From Vreelandella massiliensis (lineage in GTDB: Bacteria > Pseudomonadota > Gammaproteobacteria > Pseudomonadales > Halomonadaceae), in contig NZ_LT699744.1 of the NCBI RefSeq assembly GCF_900155385.1, positions 515,562-579,561 on the forward strand: a stretch of DNA of 64,000 nt, in the 5' to 3' direction. Positions within the stretch are counted from its first letter, which is position 1, and every line of letters begins with the position of its first letter. Positions 1 to 9,790 of the stretch are shown in pieces. The translations under genes were made by a program, and so were the position numbers. A model generated the notes under the pieces. The model saw only the letters and a program-made list of their open reading frames with translations, ran no database searches and was not told the DNA's origin.

Positions 1-2434
1 GGGTGAGGTCGGTATCGGCCTGGGGATTCTCGAAATGCAGTGTGGAGGGCTCAAATATCATCCGGCCAATAAACGGCAGCAGTACGTTTTCACGCCTGTC
101 GACGGGCAGGGTTTCGCTCATCTCTAGGTGCAGGTCGGCCGAAAGTCTCCCCAACCGCTCTTCCACCGGTGTGAAATTGTCGGCCAGCGTTGCCAGTGAC
201 ATGTTATCGATCACGGTGTCGAGACTTCCCGAGGCCACCTGGCCGTTGGTGTCCATGACCAACCGGCTGGTGACCACGCCGTCGGCAAGGCCAAAGCGAA
301 GGGGCTCAACGTCCAACCTTCCTTCATCAAGGCCGGCGGAAAGCTCAAGGCCGCTCAGTACGGTGCCCGCGGGCAGTACCAAGCTGTCTGCCCTTAGGGC
401 TAATTGGCCATCGAAGCCCCGTAGCGGCGCCAGTAGCGAGTCATCCGCAGGCTCCTCGTTCGTCTCGGCGCCGGTGGATTCGGGAAGAAGCCGAGCAAGG
501 GAGATGCGACCCGCCTCAAAATCAGCCTGCACGTTAGGGCGCTCGGTATTGCGAAACGTAACGCTGCCAGCGACACGGGCTCCGCCTATCTCACCTTTAA
601 GCTCGGAGGCGGACCAGCGTTCGTTCTCCCGCTCCAGGCGGCCCACAAGCCGAAACTCGGGCAGGGGAGGGAGCACTGGCCCTACCCAGGCTTCCAGGTC
701 GCGAGCATCCGGCGCCTGAAGCATTACCTCGCCGGCGAGGGTTGCCGGGTTGAGTAGCGAGGCGAGGGTGGTGTCGGCCCGAGCCCGTAGGTTCCCGGAG
801 GTGGCCTCAGCTTCGAAGCGGTACTCCTCTTTCAATGCGACCAGCCCGGGCAGCGAATCGCCTTCAACTTCCAGGGTCAGGGGTTTGTCGCGGAAGGTGC
901 CGGTTACGCCGAGTCGCAGCGGTGGCGCTTCGCCGCTGGCGAGGCGGATATCGAGGTGGCTTTTGGCCTGCTGGTTGCGGTAAGAGAAGCGGCCGTTGTC
1001 GATCGCTAGGTTCGCAAGCAGCGTATCAAGCGCGAAAGCGGGGCGCTGCTCTAGGGGTGGAAGGCGCAAACCAACGTCGCCCGCGAGGGTACCGCCCTGT
1101 TCGGCGATACCCCGTGATTCTATACCCAGTGCCTCCATATCCAGTGCTTGCAGCGAGATTTGTGCCTCTGCCGAAAGTGTCTCGGGGCTACTCGCCAGGT
1201 CGGCGCTGGCCTCGATCTTGCCACCTGCGACGTCGAAGGTGACCGGTGCCAGCTTGAGTGAGTGCTCGGCGAGGTGCACTTTGGCCGATAAGTTCTCCAA
1301 AGCGTTTTCCAAAACCCTCTGCTGAAGCACGAGCCGATCCGTCGATAGTGCTAACTCTCCGCGCAGGTCCGGCAGCACCGGAATCGCCATGCCTTGCGTT
1401 TTCTCCCCCTCGGGCAGCGCTTCTCGCCAGGCGGCTAGATCAATCTCGGTGGCGTGCAGGCGTCCATTCAGCCTCGGTGTCTCCTCGGTGGCCTCCACGC
1501 TGAGCTCGCCGTTGACGCGGCTATCGAGTGCCGAAGCGTCGATCTCGCGGAATTGCCACTCGTTACCTGCGCGTTCAAGGCGCGTCGTTAACGCAAGAGA
1601 CCCCAGCTCCACGCCGGGCAGGCCGAGCCAATCGGCCCAGTCGGCGGTGGACGCCACGCTAAACTTGGCGTCTGCCTGCAGGGGCGTCAGCGAGGGCAGC
1701 TCAGGTAGGGTGAAAGTGCCTTCCAATCGGTCATCGTCGGCAGTGAGGGTTATCTCGCCACCGAAGGGTGACGTACTATCCAACAGTGCCTGCAGTGAAT
1801 CGGTTTGGGCCTCTAGTTCGAAGCGCCGGTCTATGTAGACCAGCGCCCCCTGGGTGTGCATGGTTTCGTTATCACGCGCGATCTGCAGGGAGGGAATCGT
1901 CAATGCCACCGGGGATTCGGTGTGTGGAGCCCAATAGCTGACTCTTGCATCCACCAGGGAGAACTGGCGGATGGTGATGGGTAGGACCGATGTCCCGTCA
2001 CCGTCAGGTGGCGGCTCGCTTTCCTCATCCCGCGTATTCTGAAACACCCAGTTGCCGGGGGCGTCTTGGCGCTGCTCCAAGCTGAGGATGGGGCCGGCTA
2101 ACTCGACCGCGTCCACCGCTAATTCGCCATTAAACAGCGCGGCAAGCGAAGGCGTGACGCTGAGGCGCTGCGCTTCGAGCAGGAACGAGGACCTCGCCCA
2201 CTCCGGGTTGCCAATCGTGATGTCGTGCAGCGAAACCCCTGGGCGGGGAAGGAAATCGATTGTGATGTCACCTTCGATCGCCACAGAGCGTCCGGTGGCC
2301 TCCTCGGCACGCTCGATAATGAGAGGCTTGAGGATATTCCACGACATCAACGGCACAAGGGTGACAACGAGCGCCACCAGCAACAAAGGGGCGAGCCACC
2401 ACCCGCGCCATTTTCGTGAAGATTCATCTGCCAT
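1..2434 (-). CDS. AsmA family protein, 3' end outside window
   Basis: The minus strand is open from an ATG at 2434 to the window edge, about 811 codons, so the C-terminus is missing. The predicted protein starts MADESSRKWRG and has one N-terminal membrane segment (about residues 11-33, rich in L, V and P). It then runs into the AsmA-type beginning, with an ERAEEATGRSV stretch followed by short beta-like segments (IEGDITIDFLP, VSLHDITIGNPEW). AsmA-family proteins are inner-membrane-anchored periplasmic proteins linked to phospholipid transport and outer membrane assembly. The length and N-terminus fit the long AsmA/YhjG-like members. All plus-strand ORFs over this stretch are shadows. Family assignment is fairly sure; the subfamily is not. 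Confidence 0.82.
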   Translation of the reverse strand, partial: MADESSRKWRGWWLAPLLLVALVVTLVPLMSWNILKPLIIERAEEATGRSVAIEGDITIDFLPRPGVSLHDITIGNPEWARSSFLLEAQRLSVTPSLAALFNGELAVDAVELAGPILSLEQRQDAPGNWVFQNTRDEESEPPPDGDGTSVLPITIRQFSLVDARVSYWAPHTESPVALTIPSLQIARDNETMHTQGALVYIDRRFELEAQTDSLQALLDSTSPFGGEITLTADDDRLEGTFTLPELPSLTPLQADAKFSVASTADWADWLGLPGVELGSLALTTRLERAGNEWQFREIDASALDSRVNGELSVEATEETPRLNGRLHATEIDLAAWREALPEGEKTQGMAIPVLPDLRGELALSTDRLVLQQRVLENALENLSAKVHLAEHSLKLAPVTFDVAGGKIEASADLASSPETLSAEAQISLQALDMEALGIESRGIAEQGGTLAGDVGLRLPPLEQRPAFALDTLLANLAIDNGRFSYRNQQAKSHLDIRLASGEAPPLRLGVTGTFRDKPLTLEVEGDSLPGLVALKEEYRFEAEATSGNLRARADTTLASLLNPATLAGEVMLQAPDARDLEAWVGPVLPPLPEFRLVGRLERENERWSASELKGEIGGARVAGSVTFRNTERPNVQADFEAGRISLARLLPESTGAETNEEPADDSLLAPLRGFDGQLALRADSLVLPAGTVLSGLELSAGLDEGRLDVEPLRFGLADGVVTSRLVMDTNGQVASGSLDTVIDNMSLATLADNFTPVEERLGRLSADLHLEMSETLPVDRRENVLLPFIGRMIFEPSTLHFENPQADTDLT

Positions 2435-2516
2435 GGGCTCGTGACTCCCCTTAAAAGTGGCCGGGTGTTAACCGTTTTCTAGTGTCTCCTACCCAGGATG
2501 ACCGCTGAAGTATAGC

Positions 2517-2690
2517 CTATCCCCCCGGGACTTCGATGTTGTGCCCTGTGAGGGTCGTCGACGGCGTGACAGTGGCCTTATCAATCAGCGCGGAAAACCG
2601 CTTACTTTTAGTGAGCGGATGGATAGCGCGGCATCCACCGGATGCCATTGCTGACGGTTTGTGCAGTGCTATACTACCCATGTCGACACG
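2517..2690. other. gene-poor stretch, unassigned
   Basis: This lies between the AsmA start and the transposon remnant. A minus-strand frame covers it (ending ...LTGHNIEVPGG before a stop at 2517) but I recognise no family and no convincing ribosome binding site. It may be another degraded insertion-sequence fragment. Nothing else is visible here. Confidence 0.3.
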
Positions 2691-2925
2691 GCCTACCGAG
2701 GGGCACTCGGGAAGATACGTCTGTGGAGACGATGTGAGACCTGGGGGATATGAGTTGGCTCGCCACCGTAAAAATCCCCACTGTGGGACTTTTGCGGCGA
2801 TAACCAAGCCATTCCCTCGGGCAGTCGTCTTGGAAGCAGAAACCAGGAAGGTGACGACCTGGGAATCCCCTTCCTTTCCGTCGTTAGACGGCAGCGCAAG
2901 CTGAGGAAGGGGAGGATGTCAATCA
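2691..2925 (+). mobile_element. Remnant of IS200/IS605 (IS1341-type) tnpB 3' end
   Basis: The plus strand ends in the arrangement typical of the right end of tnpB-bearing IS200/IS605 elements: a GAATCCCC-type stem opening, a closing GGAAGGGGAGGATGTCAA and then flanking DNA. Upstream, one frame reads EGHSGRYVCGDDVRPGG, which resembles the variable C-terminal tail of TnpB proteins after their zinc finger. The RuvC catalytic core and the left end are absent, so this is a decayed fragment, not an active element. The assignment rests on pattern recognition of the right end and tail; no database comparison was possible. Confidence 0.55.
2842..2924 (+). ncRNA. omega-RNA-like structured 3' end
   Basis: The strand folds on paper into a compact three-way junction. 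The outer stem TCCCCTTCC (2866-2874) pairs with GGAAGGGGA (2905-2913). Inside are hairpin CCGTC-GTTA-GACGG (2878-2891) and hairpin CAGC-GCAA-GCTG (2892-2903), the latter closed by a GNRA tetraloop. A further small hairpin precedes it (CCAGG...CCTGG, about 2843-2862). The fold ends in AGGATGTCAAT, so the flanking bases from about 2926 would be the guide if the RNA were made. TnpB nucleases use such right-end transcripts as guide RNAs. With no intact tnpB in the window, any role would be residual or in trans. Confidence 0.5.
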
Positions 2926-2992
2926 CGACATAACGCTAGGGTCAGCTTCGCGCAGCACGTTTGCTGAGCTGACGGCACCCGCTCTGTCGTCA

Positions 2993-3934
2993 TCACGTTG
3001 ACTCGCTGGCCAACCGGTAGCAGTTGCGCCCCGCCTGCTTGGCCGCATAGAGTGCGGCATCGGCCTGGGCGAGCAGGCTTGTCATGCAGGCCTGATCGTC
3101 TCTTGGTGTGTCGGTACTAGCCGGCAGCACCGCCACCCCAAGGCTCAGTGTGACCACCTCGGCAGCGCTGGAATGAGCATGAGGCAGGGCAAGCGCTTGT
3201 ACCGCCTCGCGCAGGCGTTCGGCTACACGGCACGCCCCCGCGGCATCGGTACCCGGCAGTAGCGCCACAAACTCTTCGCCACCGTAACGCGCGATCACAT
3301 CGGTGGGGCGCTCCGCGGCAAGTGTTAAGGCCAGTGCGACCTTCTTCAAGCACTCATCCCCTGGGCCATGGCCATAATGGTCGTTGAACTGCTTAAAATG
3401 ATCCACATCCATCAAGATGACCGAGAGGGGCGAGCCTTGGCGTCGAGCGAGACCGAACTCTCGGGTTAGCTGCTCGTCGAAGTAACGTCGATTAGGAATG
3501 CCGGTCAGACCGTCGAGCATGGCGATCTTTTCCAATAGATCGGTCTTACGCTTAAGGCTCAGATGGGTATTGACCCGGGCGCGCACTATTACCGGATAAA
3601 ATGGCTTGGTGATATAGTCCACCGCGCCGAGCAGAAAACCTTTCTCCTCGTCAGTCACCGAATTACTTGCTGTCACAAAGATTACCGGAATATCGTGGGT
3701 ACGACGGTTTTCCTTGAGGCGCTGACAGACCTCGTAACCGTCCATGTCTGGCATCTGAACGTCAAGCAGGATCAGGTCGGGTGGCATCTCCCCGTTGGCG
3801 AGCGTTAGGGCTTTTGCGCCACTGTTGGCCACTTTGATACGGCAGTCTGCCTTGAGCAGTTTGGCCAACACCTGAATGTTATCAGGCTGGTCATCCACGA
3901 TGAGCACGGTCGGGGTGAGTTGCTCTAGGCTCAT
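2993..3934 (-). CDS. Response regulator diguanylate cyclase (REC-GGDEF)
   Basis: This 313-residue cytoplasmic protein has an N-terminal receiver domain (about 9-125) with phospho-acceptor D58 in [13 protein letters not shown], then a GGDEF domain (about 140-308). The active-site motif is intact (GGEEF, 218-222), as is the metal-binding Asp in MDVDHFK. An RPTD inhibitory I-site (209-212) sits five residues upstream of GGEEF. It should make c-di-GMP from two GTP when its receiver is phosphorylated, with product inhibition through the I-site. Its ATG overlaps the stop of the upstream hybrid kinase by four bases (ATGA), so the two are probably translationally coupled, and that kinase is the obvious phosphodonor. 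Confidence 0.93.
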   Translation of the reverse strand: MSLEQLTPTVLIVDDQPDNIQVLAKLLKADCRIKVANSGAKALTLANGEMPPDLILLDVQMPDMDGYEVCQRLKENRRTHDIPVIFVTASNSVTDEEKGFLLGAVDYITKPFYPVIVRARVNTHLSLKRKTDLLEKIAMLDGLTGIPNRRYFDEQLTREFGLARRQGSPLSVILMDVDHFKQFNDHYGHGPGDECLKKVALALTLAAERPTDVIARYGGEEFVALLPGTDAAGACRVAERLREAVQALALPHAHSSAAEVVTLSLGVAVLPASTDTPRDDQACMTSLLAQADAALYAAKQAGRNCYRLASEST

Positions 3935-6927
3935 GTCACTTTTCCTTCTGCCGCTTGAATGAGGGCGTCGAGTTGCTCAAGCGCTGCCTCGTTCTCCATC
4001 TGTTCCACCAGGGTGGTCAGCTGGGCAAGACTAGCAGCGCTGGCGACGGTTTCCAGTGAGGCGAGGGCTGCCTGAAGCGTGGTTTCATCAACGAACTCGC
4101 TGGCCGCAAGGTACTCGCGCAGTTGCGCAATAGCAGCGGGGTCTTGTGTGACACGCGCTGTCTGGCGGGGCGCGCTTAGGGAGGTGAGGGCATGCTTGGC
4201 TTCTTTAAGGGCGCCAACGAGGGCTTGACGCTGAGCGTGGGTCACGTTGCCACCCGCGTAGAGGATGGTTTCGATCTCACCTGCAAGCTGATGCAGTGTT
4301 TCGGCGGCAAGGGTGCCGGCCAACCCCTTGAGGGAGTGGGCCAGCCGTCTGGCGGCGTCACGTTCGCCTGCTTGAATCAGGCCGGGTAGGGCGGCAAACT
4401 CGTGCTCAAGCCGTTCACGAAAGCGCACTAGCATGGCGAGATAAAAGTCTTCCGCGCCATCGACATAGCGCACTCCTTTGGCGACATCAAAGCCTTTTAA
4501 GCTTGCGGGCAGGCATCCGGTTGTCGGCGTTGCAGGTGGAGTGACCGGCGCTTGTGCTTCAGTACCCAGCCAGTGCGCCAGCGTGCGATAGAGCATTGCG
4601 CTGTCAATGGGCTTGTCCACATGGTCATCAATGCCAGCTTGGCGCGCGCGGCTGCGGTCGTCCTGCATCACGGACGCGGAAAGCGCGATGACCGGTGGCG
4701 TGAAGCCTCTTTCGCGTAGGCGAGCGGTGGCCTCAAAACCATCCATTACCGGCATTTGTAAATCCATCAGCACCAGATCGAAGGCCGACTCCTTAGCTTT
4801 GTCCAGGGCCTCAACGCCATTTTCTGCTAGCACAATCTCGGCGCCGGTTTTCTCTAGCAGGCGTAGTGCCACCTCCAGGTTGATGGCGTTGTCATCCACA
4901 AGAAGAAGGCGGTAGCCATCCAGCGCGGGGAGCGTCGCCATCTTTGCACGCTCAGGCGCGGCATGCCTGGCTGAATCGGCTGTTGTGGACGCTCCGGCTA
5001 GAGAGAAAGTGAGACTGAAGAAAAAGTGACTCCCTTGACCCGGAGTGGATTCCACGTTTAATTGGCCGCCCATCATCTCCACGAGTTGGCGACTGATCGC
5101 GAGCCCGAGGCCGGTGCCGCCGTACTGACGGGTGGTTGAGGTGTCGACCTGGGAGAAGCTTTGAAACAGTTTCGCTATATCGGCTGAGGTCATGCCGATG
5201 CCGGTATCCGTCACGCTGAAGGTCAGATGAGCACTATCGGCTTGGCGTTCCGTTAGTGCTACGTTCAAGGTGACACTGCCGGCGGCGGTGAACTTCACGG
5301 CGTTGCTGAGTAGGTTGGTGAGTACCTGGCTTAGACGTAGCGTATCGCCGATCAGCCATCGGGGGACTTCGGGATCGATCACTATCTCCAGGGCGAGTCC
5401 GCGCTTTTGGGCCGTGGCCTCAAAAAGGGCCCACATCTGCTCGGTTAGGCTATTGACATCAAAGGGGATCTGCTCAAGCTCAAGCTTGCCGGCCTCGATC
5501 TTGGAGTAGTCGAGTACATCGTTGATGATCCCCAGTAGTAACCGTGAGGCGTCGTGAATTTTATCGAGGTAGTCGCGCTGTTTGGCATCCAGCGGCGTCT
5601 CCTGCAGCAGTTGGCTCAGGCCGATCACGGCATTCATGGGGGTGCGAATCTCGTGGCTCATGTTGGCGAGAAACTCGCTTTTGGCACGGTTGGCTTGCTC
5701 GGCCTCCTCGAGGGCTTGCTCCATGCGGACTTCACGCTCCTTGGCCTTAGCCTCGGCAGCTTTAAGCTCCGAAATATCTTGAATAATGGACCAAATAACC
5801 GGCCGCCCCTCAGCGTCGAGGCCCTTGAAGCCGCTTAGCAGCACGGGATAGCGCGAACCATCGCGGCGCTGGTACTCCTTCTCGAAAGGGCCGTAGCGTC
5901 CGGTACTTTCTAGTATCTCTAGTTGCTGCTGCTCGGCTTGCTTGTACTCCACCGGGGTGATGTCCCAGTAGCTCAGACGCCGGAACGCTTCAGGGGTGTA
6001 GCCCGCCGGCTCATTGACGGCGGCGTTGAATTCCAGAAATTCGCCAGTTTGGTAGTCATTCATGGCGATCCCCACGGGGGAGAGCTCGAAAAGGCCCCGA
6101 AACTTGGCTTCCTCGGCGGCCAGTTCGCGGCGCTCATGCACGCGCTGGCTGATATCACGGATAGTGCCGATAAATTCGCGAGGATGATCCAGGCCGGTAT
6201 CCGCAACGTTAAGCTCAATGGGAAAAGTGCTACCATCGCGACGCAGCGCCGTGACTTCACGGCCGATGCCAATAACGCGTCGCTCGCCGGTGTGTTCGTA
6301 GCGCTGCATGTAGCTGTCGTGTTGGCTGCTATAGGGCTCGGGCATCAGCCGGCGCAGGTTCTCGCCGATGATCTCCGAGGCCCTGTAGCCGAACATGGCT
6401 TCGGCTGCACGGTTGAAGCTTAAAATCCGCCCGGTGTCATCGGCGGTGATGATGGCGTCGCCAGCGGTGTTAAGCAGCGTGTGCATGCGCTGATTGGCGT
6501 CTTCAAGGCGTATCTCCAGGCGATGGCGGCTGATGACTTGGTGAAGCGTCCGGAGTAGCCGCGCCGCGTCAACATCACTTTTGACCAAATACTCCTGCGC
6601 GCCTGCCGCAAGCGCCTGCAGGGCAATGCCTTGGTCGTCGTTGCCGGTCAGCACGATGATGGGGGTATCCGCTGCCAACGCACGAGCATTGGTCACGGTG
6701 GGTATCCCTTGCGAGTCCGGCAGCCCTATATCCAGCAGTATTACATCCGCCGTGTCGCTTTCCAGAAAGCGAGTTAGCTCGGTAAAGGTGGCGACCTGGC
6801 TCAGCCTAATAGCTGTCTCGGTCTGTCCGCCCGGGGGGCGGCTGAGATAGTAGCGTATTAGCTCGGCCTCTGAGGGTTCATCCTCCACCAGCAGGACATG
6901 CAGGTGTGAAGCGGTTGACGTTAGCAT
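3931..6927 (-). CDS. Hybrid sensor histidine kinase (REC-PAS-PAS-HK-REC-HPt)
   Basis: I place the start at the ATG at 6927 ([11 protein letters not shown]), which has ttgagaga upstream. The open frame extends to 7128, but that would overlap the preceding HD-GYP gene by about 190 bases. The 998-residue product has an N-terminal receiver (Asp about 66), two PAS domains (about 145-390), HisKA with phospho-His about 425 in [10 protein letters not shown], HATPase_c (about 525-640), a second receiver (Asp about 720) and a C-terminal HPt with AHSLKGLAG, His about 864. No membrane segment is seen, so it is a soluble phosphorelay hub. The order suggests His-Asp-His transfer, with output to the downstream REC-GGDEF cyclase. 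Confidence 0.93.
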   Translation of the reverse strand: MLTSTASHLHVLLVEDEPSEAELIRYYLSRPPGGQTETAIRLSQVATFTELTRFLESDTADVILLDIGLPDSQGIPTVTNARALAADTPIIVLTGNDDQGIALQALAAGAQEYLVKSDVDAARLLRTLHQVISRHRLEIRLEDANQRMHTLLNTAGDAIITADDTGRILSFNRAAEAMFGYRASEIIGENLRRLMPEPYSSQHDSYMQRYEHTGERRVIGIGREVTALRRDGSTFPIELNVADTGLDHPREFIGTIRDISQRVHERRELAAEEAKFRGLFELSPVGIAMNDYQTGEFLEFNAAVNEPAGYTPEAFRRLSYWDITPVEYKQAEQQQLEILESTGRYGPFEKEYQRRDGSRYPVLLSGFKGLDAEGRPVIWSIIQDISELKAAEAKAKEREVRMEQALEEAEQANRAKSEFLANMSHEIRTPMNAVIGLSQLLQETPLDAKQRDYLDKIHDASRLLLGIINDVLDYSKIEAGKLELEQIPFDVNSLTEQMWALFEATAQKRGLALEIVIDPEVPRWLIGDTLRLSQVLTNLLSNAVKFTAAGSVTLNVALTERQADSAHLTFSVTDTGIGMTSADIAKLFQSFSQVDTSTTRQYGGTGLGLAISRQLVEMMGGQLNVESTPGQGSHFFFSLTFSLAGASTTADSARHAAPERAKMATLPALDGYRLLLVDDNAINLEVALRLLEKTGAEIVLAENGVEALDKAKESAFDLVLMDLQMPVMDGFEATARLRERGFTPPVIALSASVMQDDRSRARQAGIDDHVDKPIDSAMLYRTLAHWLGTEAQAPVTPPATPTTGCLPASLKGFDVAKGVRYVDGAEDFYLAMLVRFRERLEHEFAALPGLIQAGERDAARRLAHSLKGLAGTLAAETLHQLAGEIETILYAGGNVTHAQRQALVGALKEAKHALTSLSAPRQTARVTQDPAAIAQLREYLAASEFVDETTLQAALASLETVASAASLAQLTTLVEQMENEAALEQLDALIQAAEGKVT

Positions 6928-6934
6928 GTGTCTC

Positions 6935-8068
6935 TCAAGAGGGGGTGGGTTCGTGATGGTCGCGGTAGTGCTCGCGCACCTTGAGGACCTCGGGTAGTAC
7001 CTTAAAAAACGCATCCACCACGGCGGGGTCGAAGTGCTTGCCGCGATTCTCCTCGATGAGGGTAAGCGCTTCGTCCACCGACCAGGCGCGCTTATAGGGA
7101 CGAGGCGAGGTGAGCGCGTCGAAGACATCGCTGATGGCGGCGATGCGCCCCGAGAGGGGAATCGCCTCGCCGGCGGTGCCGTGAGGATAGCCGCTGCCGT
7201 CCCACTTTTCGTGATGGGTGAGGGCGATATCCCGCGCTAAACGCAGTAGGTCCGAGTCATCGCCCTCCAGCATACGCGCCCCGATGGTGACGTGGGTTTT
7301 CATGATCTCCCACTCGTCGGGCTCGAATTTGCCGGGCTTGAGCAAAATGCGATCAGGTATGCCAATCTTGCCGATGTCGTGCATGGGGCTTGCCAGCAGT
7401 ATCAGTTCGCACTCGGCGTCGGTCCAGCCCAGCTCTCGGGCGATCAGCGCGCAGCACTGGCTCATGCGTAGGATGTGCTCGCCGGTCTCCTCGTCGCGGT
7501 ACTCGGCGGCCAGGCCGAGTCGGCGCACCACCTGCAGGCGGGTGTGGCTGACCTCCTCGGTACGCAGGCGCACCATTTCTTCGAGCACAGCGTTCTGTTC
7601 GTGTAGCAGGCGCTTACCCAGATGCGCTTCAAGTTGATTGCGCACCCGCATCATAAGCTCGGCCCGGTCGAAGGGTTTGGTGATGTAATCACGGGCGCCA
7701 AGAGATAGCGCACGTAGCAAAAACTCACGATCGCTTTGGGCCGTCAGCATGATGACCGGGGGCAGCAGAGGGTCATCGAGCGCCTGAAGCTGTTCGAGCA
7801 CCGCAAAGCCGTCTAAGTACGGCATGTTAATATCGAGCAGAATGAGTGCCGCCCCTTCCTCTTGGTAGCGCGCCACCACCTCTCGCGGGTCGGCAATCAA
7901 CTGCAGGTTCAAATAACCTTGGGCCCGGAGCATCCGGTCCATGAGCTTGAGGTTGGCGGGCTCGTCGTCAACGACAAGAATGCCGCCGGCCTTGATGTAT
8001 TCCTCGTCCAAGTCACGCATGATCAGGCAAGTGCTCTCGATAGTCGTTGTACGATAGTTGTTGTACAT
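6935..8068 (-). CDS. Response regulator with HD-GYP phosphodiesterase domain
   Basis: The product is 377 residues from the ATG at 8068. A second in-frame ATG at 8020 (MRDLDEEY) is an equally plausible start because neither has a strong Shine-Dalgarno. The receiver (about 28-145) carries D79 in [13 protein letters not shown]. The HD-GYP domain (about 170-370) shows [10 protein letters not shown] (HD at 230-231) and [13 protein letters not shown], the full signature of c-di-GMP-degrading HD-GYP enzymes, which hydrolyse c-di-GMP to pGpG/GMP. It ends seven bases before the next kinase starts. Pairing an HD-GYP enzyme with a GGDEF enzyme in one operon suggests opposing outputs of one phosphorelay. 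Confidence 0.93.
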   Translation of the reverse strand: MYNNYRTTTIESTCLIMRDLDEEYIKAGGILVVDDEPANLKLMDRMLRAQGYLNLQLIADPREVVARYQEEGAALILLDINMPYLDGFAVLEQLQALDDPLLPPVIMLTAQSDREFLLRALSLGARDYITKPFDRAELMMRVRNQLEAHLGKRLLHEQNAVLEEMVRLRTEEVSHTRLQVVRRLGLAAEYRDEETGEHILRMSQCCALIARELGWTDAECELILLASPMHDIGKIGIPDRILLKPGKFEPDEWEIMKTHVTIGARMLEGDDSDLLRLARDIALTHHEKWDGSGYPHGTAGEAIPLSGRIAAISDVFDALTSPRPYKRAWSVDEALTLIEENRGKHFDPAVVDAFFKVLPEVLKVREHYRDHHEPTPS

Positions 8069-8083
8069 AAAAGGAGCATGGCA

Positions 8084-9790
8084 TTACGCCTGCCCGTTTT
8101 GTTTGGCATTACTGTCTTTCAGGTAGGCGTCCAGCGTTTCCAGAAAGGCCGTCACGTCCAAGGGTTTGGTCAGGTAGTGGTCAAAGCCCGCTTGCCTTGC
8201 CCGCGTGATGTCGTCGGGCATGGCGTTGGCGCTCACGGCCACGACGGGAATATCTCGCGTCTCTGGGTCTTGACGGAGAATCTCGAGCACCTCGAAGCCG
8301 CTTAGCCCAGGCATGTGGATATCGAGAAGAATCAACGCCGGACGCTGTTCCCGGGCAAGGATAATGCCTTGTTCGGGAGCTTTCGCGGTAAACAGCTGTA
8401 TGCGTCTTCGGCCGCGTAGCAGTTTCTCTACGACCTTAAGGTTGGCTGGGTTGTCTTCGATATAGAGCACCGGTGAGTGTTCGAGGTCATCGACGGGCTC
8501 GGATGGCCTTGCCGGGGGAGTCACTACTTCGAAGGTTGGTTGATGCATCTCGCCGGGAAGCTCGACCCAGAAACAGCTCCCCACACCAGGCTGGCTCTCC
8601 ATCTCCAACCGGCCTCCCATTCGTTCGGCGATGCGCCGGGAGATACTCAGGCCAATGCCGGTCCCCTCGATGGCGCTACCTTCTGCCTCAAGACGGTTGA
8701 AGGGCTGAAATAGGGCGGCATGATCTTCTGGCGCAATACCCTTACCGGTATCGGTGACGCGAATCTGTAAGCGTTCAGGGGCGGATGAGGCGAGCGCAAC
8801 GTCAACCTGGCCCTGCTCGCGATTGTACTTAATGGCATTGGAGAGCAAGTTGAGCAATACCTGCTTGAGCCGGGTGCGATCGGCTTGCACGACAGCACCA
8901 TTGAGATCCTCAGTGCAGAGTTGGATCCCGCGTTTGGCGGCTTGAGCGCGCACGAGTGTTAAGCACTCTTCCACGACGTCGGCGACCGCTACCGGCTCTA
9001 GTGAAAACTCCAAGTGCCCCGATTCGACCTTGGCGAGATCCAGTATCTCGTTGATCAGCGTAAGCAGATGCTGGCCCGCCTTGAGAATTTCGGCCACGCT
9101 ATCCCGCTGGTCCGCGTCGAGGCTCTCTTCGTACTCCAGCAGTTGGCCAAAGCCGATAATGGCATTGAGCGGGGTGCGCAGTTCATGGCTCATGTTGGAA
9201 AGAAACTCAGACTTGGCGCGATTAGCGCGCTCGGCCTCTTCACGAGCTCGGATGAGTTCCGTTTCCACCCGCTTACGTTCGTCGATATCACTATGGATAC
9301 CAATGACGCGGGTGGGGTGTCCGCTGCTGTCGCGTTCGGCCACGGTGCTGCGACAGAGTACCCACTTATAGCGACCGTTTTTGCAGCGAATCCGAAGCTC
9401 AACCTCGTAGCTTGTACGACGGTCCTGAAGGTAGGCGTCTAGGCGCTCTTGGGCCAAGGGAAGGTCATCTGGGTGAACATCCTTTTCCCAAGCGTCTGGG
9501 GTGCGATAAAACTCCTCGGGGCGATAGCCGAGCATTTCGGCGTAAAGGCGAGAGTACTGAACGACGTTGCCGGGAATGTCCCAGTCCCAAACACCGTCGC
9601 CTGCGCCCTCAACGGCAAAAGTGAAGCGCTCCTGGCTTTCGCGTAAGGCTTTTTCGGCGTCTATCTGAGGAGTAATGTCTTGTATGGTCCCTTTGAGAAA
9701 AACCAGCCGGCCAGCCTCATTCATCTCGGCCTTGGCCAGCTCGTGGACGTGGCGCACCTCGCCATCAGGGCGCAGAATGCGGTACATGAC
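8084..9790 (-). pseudogene. C-terminal fragment of giant hybrid kinase (PAS-PAS-HK-REC)
   Basis: This is the 3' part of the kinase gene interrupted at 9791 by an IS1380-family element. The frame opens in the middle of a PAS domain (MYRILRPDGEV) and continues through a complete PAS, HisKA (MSHELRTPLN), HATPase_c and a C-terminal receiver (ILLDIHMPGLSG), with a stop at 8084. The 567 residues from the ATG at 9787 are a complete kinase core without its N-terminal sensory part. That ATG lies at the insertion junction, and the insertion-sequence end just upstream (gaggcggggtc) could act as a ribosome binding site, so a shortened kinase may still be made. In the uninterrupted gene this codon is an internal Met. 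Confidence 0.85.
9786..9790. repeat. Target site duplication ATGAC, left copy
   Basis: ATGAC directly precedes the terminal repeat CCCGCCTC of the IS1380-family element. It is repeated at 11509-11513 after the other terminus. Five bases is within the range reported for this family. Confidence 0.85.

Noticed and set aside
3-2419. Several plus-strand frames of 60-240 codons over 1-2434
   Set aside because: They are shadows of the minus-strand AsmA gene, which is open throughout and has a clear start.
6928-7128. 67-residue N-terminal extension of the hybrid kinase
   Set aside because: It overlaps the HD-GYP gene, has no domain, and a good start with Shine-Dalgarno exists at 6927.
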